The notes: generated from the sequence alone by a model not told the origin. Numbered from the stretch's first letter, positions 1 through 5,099 are shown. The stretch is 9,335 nt of DNA from Acidobacteriota bacterium (GCA_021801945.1 JAKABE010000099.1:1-9335); one strand, 5' to 3'. Numbers and translations are program-made.

Positions 1-258
1 GTGCGGGAATGGATTGTGCCTTTGCGGGAGCCTTGAGCAATCGCTCCAAGCGCGATGCCGTCTGCCTTCTCATTTCTGAACTAATTGTATGAAAATTTTC
101 GTGTGACACGAAGAACTTGACTGTTTTTCCGGACGTGGGTTCTTCAGGGTCGAACTTTGAAAGAGTCATCTGGTTGATTTTAAAAGGTTTATGGATGCCA
201 ATGTTCTTCGCCTATTCTGCGCTTTTCGTCTGTAAGCTATTGATAATAAACAAGTTAC

Positions 259-279
259 TGGTGGAGGCGGCGGGAGTCG
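259..279 (-). other. 3'-end fragment of a tmRNA (ssrA) gene, probable att core
   Basis: Read on the minus strand, these 21 bases are CGACTCCCGCCGCCTCCACCA, the usual 3' end of bacterial tmRNA: the 3' half of the T-arm, the acceptor strand and CCA. The preceding bases do not continue as the expected GGGTT, so the 5' half of the T-stem is missing, and no tmRNA body is visible nearby. A bare 3' end of ssrA is what a genomic island leaves when a tyrosine integrase recombines in the T-loop and duplicates the 3' end. In that orientation the island would lie at higher coordinates. A tRNA 3' end with the same tail is a less likely alternative. No integrase gene is visible in the window. Confidence 0.55.
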
Positions 280-313
280 CACTCGTGCTGAGCATTGAAA
301 ACACGTAACTTAC

Positions 314-457
314 TCATTCCGGGAAAGCCCAAAACTCACAGATTTCCATGAGTGCCAGGTTTGCGTACAAATCGCGTACAAACACTTCCCAAAATTCCCG
401 AGCCTCCAACAGATCCATCTTCCAATCCGTAAAGAGGACATCTGAAGAGTTCTCCAT
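314..457 (-). CDS. Possible small ORF of 47 aa next to the att-like site
   Basis: An ATG at 457-455 opens a 47-codon frame that ends with TGA at 316-314. The predicted peptide is acidic and amphipathic, with many Trp, Phe, Leu and Glu residues (for example LLEAREFW and VRDLYANLALM), which looks more protein-like than random sequence. There is no Shine-Dalgarno sequence before the ATG. The opposite strand also has an open frame (from 352, ending at 432) rich in Pro. I do not recognise either product. Because the stretch contains the direct repeats at 363-382 and adjoins the tmRNA fragment, it may instead be the non-coding end of an integrated element. Confidence 0.2.
   Translation of the reverse strand: MENSSDVLFTDWKMDLLEAREFWEVFVRDLYANLALMEICEFWAFPE
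363..382 (+). repeat. Tandem 9-bp direct repeats, possible integrase arm-type sites
   Basis: GCGTACAAA occurs at 363-371 and again at 374-382, with starts 11 bp apart, about one helical turn. The pair sits roughly 100 bp inside the tmRNA 3'-end fragment, which is the usual placement of arm-type binding sites of tyrosine integrases relative to the core. A related pair, GCGTACAA followed directly by GCGTACAG, lies at 1616-1631 upstream of the first Crp/Fnr gene, so the motif is not restricted to this site. The att role is inference from position. Confidence 0.35.
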
Positions 458-634
458 CGTTTATACACCAAATCGCGACCTACGAAGATCGGCCTCTCGA
501 TGACGGTTCAGGCTGCCGACTACGGAGACCAAAGAGGCGAAAGCGCGCACCGAAACTTCGGGACATGGACCTACAACCGTTCGGTTAACAGCCGCGGGCG
601 TCGTTCTTGAGCTTGCCCGCGCAAAACATATCCG
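458..634. other. Stretch without a recognisable gene
   Basis: Together with the other bases of 1-634, this region has no credible full-length gene. Apart from the att-like fragment, the direct repeats and the 47-codon ORF, I see only short open frames without ribosome binding sites. A weak operator-like palindrome, TGAGC-TTGCCC-GCGCA, lies at 608-623 and matches the window's recurrent operator in 9 of 10 arm positions. No plus-strand gene follows it, so any role is unclear. Confidence 0.4.
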
Positions 635-763
635 TTAGGCAGGATTGTTGTAAGCGATCTCGACGTCGCTGTTTCGATACTGCCGGACAAGCACCTTGAG
701 TGGGAGATCAATCGCGCTTTTCGCCGACGCGAGCTTGAGAGGCGTGCCGAGTTGTTCTGGTTC
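635..763 (-). pseudogene. DUF302-family C-terminal remnant
   Basis: On the minus strand the peptide from about EPEQLGTPL through AIDLPLKVLV to VEIAYNNPA, ending at TAA (637-635), follows the conserved core of DUF302 proteins: (G)NP..GTPLM, ..DLPLKVLVW and .W.SYN.P. DUF302 domains are small soluble domains of unclear function, often in regulators or redox-associated proteins. The usual N-terminal half with its conserved ID motif is not visible in frame, and the tail stops just after NNPA, where family members normally continue. The frame can be extended to an ATG at 886, but that codon has no ribosome binding site and the added residues do not look like the family. It lies downstream of, and on the same strand as, the Crp/Fnr gene. 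Confidence 0.45.
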
Positions 764-770
764 GCGCGCG

Positions 771-842
771 CTGCATTCGGTCCCAGGAATACTCGAACTC
801 ACCGCCGCAATCGCAACAAACCTGTCTTGCCGTGCTGGAATG
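771..842 (-). pseudogene. Zinc-ribbon type remnant, out of frame with the DUF302 piece
   Basis: A second minus-strand frame reads HSSTARQVCCDCGG followed by EFEYSWDRMQ. This matches my memory of small zinc-ribbon proteins of acidobacteria with the pattern CLDCG.EF.YDW..M. The frame has no start codon or ribosome binding site, and downstream it drifts into Arg-rich non-family sequence until a stop at 708-710. The DUF302 remnant continues immediately downstream in a different frame, so the locus looks like two gene fragments joined by deletion. The family assignment rests on a short motif only. Confidence 0.3.
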
Positions 843-912
843 GGCGCAAGCACCGTCGGCGTCTCGAGCATCGAAACAGGCGCCATCGAGTCTTCGTAGA
901 TGGCGTGAAATC

Positions 913-1581
913 CTACTCGTGCGTCAAGAAAGTGAGCAGCGATGGGTGCACCTGCAAGGTGCCGTTGTAGTCGACGAATCCGCGTTCGCGGAACCGATTC
1001 ATGAAATAGCTGACCCTGGAGCGCGTTGTGCCAACCATTTCCGCGAGTGTTTCCTGGCTCACCTTGAGAAGGATGGGGTCCGGTTCGGATTGCTCCCCGA
1101 ATCCCGGTAACAGCAGCAGTATTCTGGCCAGCCGTTTCTCACTGGAGCTGAAAATCTGGTCCACAAATTCGTCCTGGATTCGGGCAATGCGAAGGATCAG
1201 ATAAGAGATAAAGAGCTTCGCGAAAGGGGCATCGTGATGAATCATGCGGACAATATTGGTCCGCTTGACCCGAGCGATACTGGAAGAGTCTATCGATATG
1301 GCGGTTGAGGGCCGCATCGACTTTCGGACCAGACATCCTTCACCGAAGAAGTCGCCGCGGCTGAGTATGGCAAGGATGGCTTTCTTTCCACTCCGCGACG
1401 TGGCCGTCAGCTTCACATTGCCGCTCCGGATATAGAACAATGCGTCGGCTTTCTCGCCTTGAGAATAAATGGCTTCCTTATTTAAGTACGCACGAGTGAT
1501 TGCCTGAGTATCGACCCGATTGAGAATCTTAAGAAACGCGAGCGGGCCATATGCAACCGGGCCGAATGTGATGTCTGCCAT
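913..1581 (-). CDS. Crp/Fnr-family transcriptional regulator (copy 1)
   Basis: The predicted protein has 222 residues, the normal Crp/Fnr length. An N-terminal cyclic-nucleotide-binding-like beta-barrel covers about residues 15-125, with SQGEKADALFYIRSG at about 40-54 and the turn FFGEGCL at 78-84. A long dimerisation helix spans about 125-150. The C-terminal winged helix-turn-helix covers about 150-215, with SQETLAEMVG and recognition helix TTRSRVSYFMNRF (185-197). The recognition helix keeps the Crp-like first Arg but lacks the Glu of Crp (RE..R) and of Fnr (VE..SR), so its DNA site should differ from both. There is no N-terminal Cys cluster for an Fnr-type [4Fe-4S] centre, so its ligand is unknown. 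I chose ATG 1581 because AGGAGA lies 5 nt upstream. A TTG at 1602 would add seven residues. It is divergent from the desaturase and closely resembles the regulator at 2842-3606. Confidence 0.9.
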   Translation of the reverse strand: MADITFGPVAYGPLAFLKILNRVDTQAITRAYLNKEAIYSQGEKADALFYIRSGNVKLTATSRSGKKAILAILSRGDFFGEGCLVRKSMRPSTAISIDSSSIARVKRTNIVRMIHHDAPFAKLFISYLILRIARIQDEFVDQIFSSSEKRLARILLLLPGFGEQSEPDPILLKVSQETLAEMVGTTRSRVSYFMNRFRERGFVDYNGTLQVHPSLLTFLTHE

Positions 1582-1601
1582 AGTTGTCTCCTGGAACACC
1601 A

Positions 1602-1615
1602 ATGATCCCGATCAC
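1602..1615. promoter_or_regulatory. Fnr/Crp-box-like palindrome TGAT-CCCG-ATCA
   Basis: ATGATCCCGATCAC has perfect TGAT...ATCA arms around a 4-bp spacer and matches the TTGAT-N4-ATCAA consensus of Fnr-type regulators in 8 of 10 positions. Its centre is only about 28 bp upstream of the ATG of the first Crp/Fnr gene. That is too close for class II activation of that gene, but it suits autorepression or a roadblock. It overlaps no coding sequence when the ATG at 1581 is used. The regulatory role is inference. Confidence 0.35.
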
Positions 1616-1650
1616 GCGTACAAGCGTACAGCCACAAGAGCCTTCGATAC

Positions 1651-1666
1651 TGTTCAATAAAGCTCA
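1651..1666 (-). promoter_or_regulatory. Degenerate copy of the recurrent TGAGC-N6-GCTCA operator, upstream of the first Crp/Fnr gene
   Basis: On the minus strand this reads TGAGC-TTTATT-GAACA. One arm is perfect and the other matches 3 of 5, giving 8 of 10 arm positions. The centre is 77.5 bp from the ATG of the Crp/Fnr gene. A poor -10-like hexamer, TGTACG (1630-1625), begins 28.5 bp downstream, the same distance as in front of the second Crp/Fnr gene. The site suggests that this regulator gene belongs to the same regulon, but by itself it could be chance. Confidence 0.35.
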
Positions 1667-1779
1667 GAAGGGGCGAACCACACCAGGAGATGCTGACGCG
1701 GTCCAGACCCTTGATCCGCGCTCTAAGAACCGCCCGCGCACGGCCCGGCTAGGCAGATCGGGATCCCAATCCGGCACAG

Positions 1780-1795
1780 TGAGCAATTTTGCTCA
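1780..1795 (+). promoter_or_regulatory. Perfect TGAGC-AATTTT-GCTCA operator upstream of the desaturase
   Basis: This 16-bp inverted repeat has 7-bp perfect arms (TGAGCAA/TTGCTCA) around TT. Its centre (1787.5) lies 129.5 bp upstream of the desaturase ATG. A -10-like TAAAGT starts at 1817, 29.5 bp from the centre, and would place a transcription start near 1829 with the operator at about -41.5. That is class II activator geometry. The 18 bases 1773-1790 (GGCACAGTGAGCAATTTT) are repeated exactly at 5077-5094 before the radical SAM gene. Likely binder: one or both Crp/Fnr proteins encoded in the window (inference). Confidence 0.6.
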
Positions 1796-1916
1796 GCCCG
1801 CCTGCATACAACTTGCTAAAGTTATAGGAAGGATGTACGCGGTCTGGCGTGGTCTCGCGAATTCCATCAGGTGTGGTGTGCGCAATCATTGATCTCAAGG
1901 CGAAGGCGGAAATTCC

Positions 1917-2864
1917 ATGACAAGCTTTATTGCAAATGCTCAAATCGCCGACGCCTCTGAAAAACTCGAGTTGGTGCAGGTCAAATCGCATGAATTCAAC
2001 TGGGTGTTCTTCGTTGTCATAGCAACGATTCATTTGGGTGCTGTGGCGGCGCTGTTTACCTTCCATTGGTCCTCGCTCGCCGTATTTCTAGCGATGTGGC
2101 TGCTCGCCCAGAACGTGGGCATTGGTATCAGCTATCACCGCCAACTCACGCATCGCGGTTTCACCACCCCCAAGTGGCTGGAATACGTCATGGCGGTTTG
2201 CGGCACGATGTCGTTGCAGGGCAGCCCCACCTACTGGGTTGCCGTGCATCGGCTGCACCACCAGTACACCGATAAGCTCGGGGATCCGCACTCGCCCCGC
2301 GACGGCAAATGGTGGTCGCATATGGGCTGGATCCTGCACGGCGCGCTGCACAACGAAACGACTGTGCTTTCCCGCTATGCGCCCGATATCGCGAAGGTCC
2401 GCTTCTACCGCTGGCTCGCGGTCTGGCACTGGCTACCCATCACCATCGCCGCCATCGCATTGATGGGCTGCGGCGCAGCCGTGGGCGGATGGAAGCTGGG
2501 CCTTTCGTGGATGGTCTGGGGCGTGTTTCTGCGGATCACGATTGGCTTCCATGTGACCTGGCTGGTCAACTCGGCAACCCATCTGTGGGGCGCGCGCCGC
2601 TTCAATACCCGCGATGACTCAACCAACAACTGGTGGGTGGCTCTGCTCACCGGCGGCGAGGGCTGGCACAACAATCACCATGCCTATCCCGTGTCTGCCA
2701 CTCATGGAATGGCCTGGTGGGAAGTGGATTTCAACTACTGGGGCATTCGCCTGCTGGCGCTGCTCCACCTGGCGAAAAACATCAAGGTGATGCGTCTCAA
2801 AGCCGCTCGCAACTGGACGCCGGCTGAAACAGCAACTATCTCTAGTCATGCAGCACAACGCTGA
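1917..2864 (+). CDS. Membrane acyl-CoA (delta-9 type) fatty acid desaturase
   Basis: This 315-residue integral membrane enzyme introduces a cis double bond into a long-chain acyl thioester or lipid-bound chain, using O2, two electrons and a di-iron centre. The three histidine boxes of the family are present: HRQLTH at 74-79, HRLHHQ at 111-116 and HNNHH at 251-255. An NSATHLWG segment (218-225) supplies a further ligand His. Hydrophobic segments at about 29-50, 53-72, 170-190 and 195-217 fit the four-helix topology, and the length is normal for bacterial acyl-CoA desaturases. ATG 1917 is preceded by a weak AAGGCGG. The gene is divergent from one Crp/Fnr gene, and its last 23 bases overlap the end of another, convergent Crp/Fnr gene. 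A perfect operator palindrome at 1780-1795 suggests control by one of them. Regiospecificity cannot be read from the sequence. Confidence 0.92.
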   Translation: MTSFIANAQIADASEKLELVQVKSHEFNWVFFVVIATIHLGAVAALFTFHWSSLAVFLAMWLLAQNVGIGISYHRQLTHRGFTTPKWLEYVMAVCGTMSLQGSPTYWVAVHRLHHQYTDKLGDPHSPRDGKWWSHMGWILHGALHNETTVLSRYAPDIAKVRFYRWLAVWHWLPITIAAIALMGCGAAVGGWKLGLSWMVWGVFLRITIGFHVTWLVNSATHLWGARRFNTRDDSTNNWWVALLTGGEGWHNNHHAYPVSATHGMAWWEVDFNYWGIRLLALLHLAKNIKVMRLKAARNWTPAETATISSHAAQR

Positions 2865-3606
2865 CCAGCGAACTGTGAACCTGCATGCCGCCGCTGTTGT
2901 AATCGATGAAGCCCAGTTCCCGGAAGCGATTGAGGAAAAAGCTCACGCGGGAGCGGGTAGTGCCGATCATCTCGGCGAGGGTCTCCTGGCTCATCTTGGC
3001 GATAACCGGAATGGGCTTCGATTCCTGGCCGAAGTTAGCCGTCAGCAGCAGCAGCCGGGCTAAGCGCTTCTCGCTGGAGTTGAACAGGTGATCCACCAGG
3101 TCCGCTTCCATGCGAATGTTGCGCGAGAGCAGGTGGGTGAGGAACTGCTGGGCGAATTCCGGCTCCCGATGGAGCAGGTCTACCATGACCTCCTTCTCGA
3201 TGCGGACGATGGTGCTGTGCTGAAGAGTGCTCGCGGTCGCCATGCGAACCGGCTGGCCAGCCAGGCAACCTTCGCCGAAGAAGCTGGATTCGGGCAGAAG
3301 CGCGATTACGGCCTCTTTGCCTCTCTTCGATACTACGTTGAGTTTTACCTTGCCGCTCTGGATATAGAAGACCGCATCGGCCGGGTCGCCTTGTGAGAAG
3401 ACGGGTTCCCCGGCCAGATATTCGCGCTTGGACTTTCCTGAACCGAGCTTGGACAGCAGAAAGCGGGTATCGAATGCGGCCACCGGCACTGCTTCAATCT
3501 CCTCAGCAATGATCGACTGATGGTCTGCGGCCGAATCCCGAGGTGGGCGCGCACCGCCTGAGGACGCTCGCCGCTTCCCCAATGCGACGAGGGGTTTGCC
3601 GTGCAT
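2842..3606 (-). CDS. Crp/Fnr-family transcriptional regulator (copy 2)
   Basis: The predicted protein has 254 residues, paralogous to the regulator at 913-1581 but with an extra basic and low-complexity N-terminus (about 1-40). The cNMP-binding-like domain covers about 46-165, with FSQGDPADAVFYIQSG at 70-85 and SFFGEGCLAGQP at 108-119. The dimer helix spans about 160-182. The winged helix-turn-helix covers about 185-250, with SQETLAEMIG and recognition helix TTRSRVSFFLNRF (216-228). That helix differs from copy 1 only at Y/F and M/L, so both copies should read the same DNA site. No Fe-S Cys cluster is seen. ATG 3606 has GGGAGG 6 nt upstream, while an in-frame ATG at 3681 would add 25 residues across the predicted promoter. 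It overlaps the desaturase tail-to-tail. A -10 TATACT and an operator-like palindrome lie upstream. Confidence 0.9.
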   Translation of the reverse strand: MHGKPLVALGKRRASSGGARPPRDSAADHQSIIAEEIEAVPVAAFDTRFLLSKLGSGKSKREYLAGEPVFSQGDPADAVFYIQSGKVKLNVVSKRGKEAVIALLPESSFFGEGCLAGQPVRMATASTLQHSTIVRIEKEVMVDLLHREPEFAQQFLTHLLSRNIRMEADLVDHLFNSSEKRLARLLLLTANFGQESKPIPVIAKMSQETLAEMIGTTRSRVSFFLNRFRELGFIDYNSGGMQVHSSLVSVVLHD

Positions 3607-3658
3607 AGGGAGCCTCCCAAACGTGGGCAGGGTGGCAATCCCGCGATGTGTAGTTCTC

Positions 3659-3700
3659 AGTATAGTGCTCCGGGGGGTCATGGGTGGTCAATTTTGCTCA
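3659..3700 (-). promoter_or_regulatory. Predicted class II promoter of the second Crp/Fnr gene
   Basis: On the minus strand, TGAGC-AAAATT-GACCA (3700-3685) matches the recurrent operator in 8 of 10 arm positions. A good -10 hexamer, TATACT (3664-3659, 5 of 6 consensus positions), starts 28.5 bp from the operator centre. A transcription start near 3652 would put the operator at about -41 and leave a 46-nt leader before ATG 3606. The site overlaps nothing coding. Autoregulation by the product, or cross-regulation by its paralogue, is the natural inference. Confidence 0.55.
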
Positions 3701-3855
3701 CGTTGCCAGGACGCGCTCACGGCCGGCGGTGCGGATTGCGGCAGACTTGCGGCCATGGGAGCCTTATTCCTTTGTCTGGCTAAGAGGTCGCATGCTACTG
3801 ATAAAACACGCGTTGCATGCGTGGGCCTTCTCAAGATCCACACTGGCGGTTCGTC

Positions 3856-3871
3856 TGAGCGTTCTTGCTCA
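3856..3871 (+). promoter_or_regulatory. Perfect TGAGC-GTTCTT-GCTCA operator
   Basis: Both 5-bp arms match, and the palindrome extends outward to TCTGAGC/GCTCAGA (3854-3873). It lies in the 367-bp gap between the second Crp/Fnr gene and the next plus-strand ORF, in which no other gene is visible. A -10-like GATAAG starts at 3891, 27.5 bp from the centre, giving a predicted start near 3903 and about 70 nt of leader before the GTG at 3974. The gene it would drive is now decayed. Confidence 0.55.
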
Positions 3872-3973
3872 GACAGGCTGCAAGCATCCGGATAAGGTGG
3901 AAAGTAGCACTGTACACGTGAATTGTGCGTGAAGCCGACACAGCCGTGCGGGCACAGAAAGAGGGTGAAGTGC

Positions 3974-4252
3974 GTGAATAGACTGATGACGTGTGTTGCG
4001 ATACTCGGTCTGGCTAGCCCCATCTGGGCCCAAGGAGATGTCCAAGCCACCAACATCCGGCTGGATCATGCGGGCACTGTGCCTCTCTCAGATCATCGCC
4101 GCTCCGCGGTGTCGTGTTTCCTTGCGGATAGACCATCGGCGCGGACGGAGACACCATTCATCTTTATTACGGCGCCGCGGACTCCTGTATGGCGCTGGCG
4201 ACCGGCAGCATCCGCGGCCTCGTTGCATGGCGGGACGCGCATTCCAGCATAG
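3974..4252 (+). pseudogene. Secreted-protein ORF 5' end, apparently truncated and fused to debris
   Basis: GTG 3974 follows GAGGG (3961-3965) by 8 nt and opens with a clear signal peptide: MNRLMTCVAILGLASPIWA, with a predicted cleavage at A/QGD. After about residue 35 the sequence loses protein character, and its reading frame runs over the GH130 remnant in a different frame until a stop at 4252. I read it as the 5' end of a secreted-protein gene whose body was lost. I do not recognise the mature N-terminus (QGDVQATNIRLDHAG). A small genuine secreted peptide of 92 residues is possible but less likely. The perfect operator at 3856-3871 lies upstream. Confidence 0.4.
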
Positions 4253-4272
4253 GCAATGAAAGTGAACTTTGA
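4108..4272 (+). pseudogene. GH130 glycoside phosphorylase/hydrolase C-terminal remnant with an internal stop
   Basis: The frame starting at 4108 reads GVVFPCG, then TAG at 4129-4131, then TIGADGDTIHLYYGAADS followed by CMALATGSIRGLVAWRD, ending with TGA at 4270. NVVFP.G(W/Y), D.I.LYYGAAD and .LATG(S/A) are the C-terminal signature of family GH130, enzymes acting on beta-mannosides. The TAG sits where the family usually has an aromatic residue, so a TGG-to-TAG mutation is likely. Only about 50 of the usual 300-plus residues remain, and no GH130 body is visible upstream. This is a dead fragment. Confidence 0.6.
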
Positions 4273-4282
4273 TACATATCAC
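4269..4282. promoter_or_regulatory. Fnr/Crp-box-like palindrome TTGAT-ACAT-ATCAC
   Basis: The site matches TTGAT-N4-ATCAA in 9 of 10 positions and has perfect TGAT...ATCA arms. Its centre is 33.5 bp upstream of the ATG of the zinc-ribbon gene. It therefore has the same close spacing to a start codon as the TGAT-N4-ATCA box before the first Crp/Fnr gene. That suits repression better than class II activation. The binding protein is unknown. Confidence 0.4.
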
Positions 4283-4308
4283 TCTTTCCATTGAAAGGAA
4301 CAACGAAA

Positions 4309-4515
4309 ATGAACATTGAAGCAATGACCTGGCCGAATTGGTTGCCACGAGTGTTATGGATAAGGCGAATTTGCCCTCGCTGCAACTCCAGAAAGTTCAA
4401 GCCTGCTGAGTTGCATTCGTTCGATGGCTTGCTCGCTATGTTGTTTCTGCAACCGGTCCGCTGCACGTTTTGCTGGCGGCGCTATTACTTTCTTACAATG
4501 CGAGCCCCGGCATGA
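4309..4515 (+). CDS. Small zinc-ribbon protein of 68 aa
   Basis: ATG 4309 is preceded by AAGGAA (4295-4300) with 8-nt spacing. The 68-residue product has CPRC at about 24-27 and CTFC at about 53-56, a CxxC-N25-CxxC pair expected to bind one zinc ion. Between them lies a hydrophobic stretch (LLAMLFLQP), and after them a basic-aromatic WRRYYF tail. I recall similar short proteins in acidobacteria with two CxxC pairs around an LL-rich segment and FCWRRF. Their function is unknown to me. It may be membrane-associated. The stop TGA overlaps the ATG of the next gene (ATGA), suggesting translational coupling. Confidence 0.6.
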   Translation: MNIEAMTWPNWLPRVLWIRRICPRCNSRKFKPAELHSFDGLLAMLFLQPVRCTFCWRRYYFLTMRAPA

Positions 4516-4880
4516 TCCCGCAGCGACCTGCTTCCAATCGGACATCGAACGATCTATTGTTCAACCTTGTGTCCGGGCGCACGAAGCCTAGGAACTACGA
4601 GATTGTGGCGCAGAGCGTAGACGACATTCGGGACATTCAAAATGCACCTGCCGTGAGTATGGGGCCATCCTTGCTCGCATCCGGCCAGGACCGGCTTCTC
4701 ACCACCATTAGCATCTACAGTCTCCGTGGCGATAGTTCCGAGCAAGCGCGGCTGCTCTATATGAATGCAACCGCACTTCGCATCTGGGAGGAAATGGGAA
4801 AGATCCCGAAGCGATTGGGCTCACAATTCCGTCCTCCGCATGAAGTTCTCCTCGAGTTTGGCGTGCCCTTCAGCGAATAG
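4512..4880 (+). CDS. Hypothetical protein of 122 aa, coupled to the zinc-ribbon gene
   Basis: I do not recognise this protein. I chose ATG 4512 because it overlaps the upstream stop as ATGA, although no Shine-Dalgarno sequence precedes it. A TTG at 4470 would add 14 residues inside the upstream gene. The protein is soluble in character, with no membrane segment and no Cys. It has a mixed alpha/beta pattern (NYEIVAQSVDDIRDIQ, LLTTISIYS, EQARLLYMNATALRIWEEMG) and a proline-rich end (RPPHEVLLEFGVPFSE). Codon choice resembles its neighbours. It ends 368 bp before the radical SAM gene, with no convincing terminator. It may be a real gene of the upstream pair or an open frame by chance. Confidence 0.4.
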   Translation: MIPQRPASNRTSNDLLFNLVSGRTKPRNYEIVAQSVDDIRDIQNAPAVSMGPSLLASGQDRLLTTISIYSLRGDSSEQARLLYMNATALRIWEEMGKIPKRLGSQFRPPHEVLLEFGVPFSE

Positions 4881-4995
4881 CTGCCAACAGAAAGGCAGGC
4901 AGTTTCTGCCCGCTCCCATTCAGCTTTGCTGGGCTTGACGTGACCGGAGAACGGGTCCCGGCATCTTCGTTCGCGGATCGAGAATCGCGAATCTT

Positions 4996-5011
4996 TGAGC
5001 AATCCGGCTCA
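4996..5011 (+). promoter_or_regulatory. Perfect TGAGC-AATCCG-GCTCA operator, distal site of the radical SAM gene
   Basis: Both arms are perfect. The site lies in the 368-bp non-coding region before the radical SAM gene, 88 bp centre to centre from a second, degenerate copy at 5084-5099. No -10-like hexamer occurs at the 28-bp distance seen for the other copies (a CATAAG lies nearer, at 5018). This copy may therefore act as an auxiliary or repressor site. Confidence 0.5.
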
Positions 5012-5070
5012 GAAAAGCATAAGTGCTGAGGCGTGCGTCGAGGGGCCAGCTCGCCGCGGCGGGCGCCCCG

Positions 5071-5099
5071 TTGACAGGCACAGTGAGCAATTTTATACA
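5071..5099 (+). promoter_or_regulatory. Sigma70-type promoter overlapping an operator copy, radical SAM gene
   Basis: TTGACA (5071-5076) and TATACA (5094-5099) are separated by 17 bp. This is a consensus -35 with a 4-of-6 -10. The operator copy TGAGC-AATTTT-ATACA (5084-5099) occupies the spacer and the -10, so protein binding there would block this promoter. Alternatively, a -10-like CATTAT starts at 5121, 29.5 bp from the operator centre, which would fit class II activation as at the other copies. The two readings predict opposite regulation. The 18 bases 5077-5094 are identical to 1773-1790. Confidence 0.45.

Noticed and set aside
34..47. TGAGC-AATC-GCTCC as a further operator copy
   Set aside because: The spacing is 4 instead of 6, the last base differs, and no gene start follows. 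It is probably chance.
3807..3823. CACGC...GCGTG inverted repeat in the gap before the 3856 operator
   Set aside because: The arms are short and low in information, and there is no link to a gene or promoter.
4898..4910. Hairpin GGCAG-TTT-CTGCC after the 122-aa ORF, as an intrinsic terminator
   Set aside because: The stem is only 5 bp with a 3-nt loop and no T-tract follows, so it is too weak to call.
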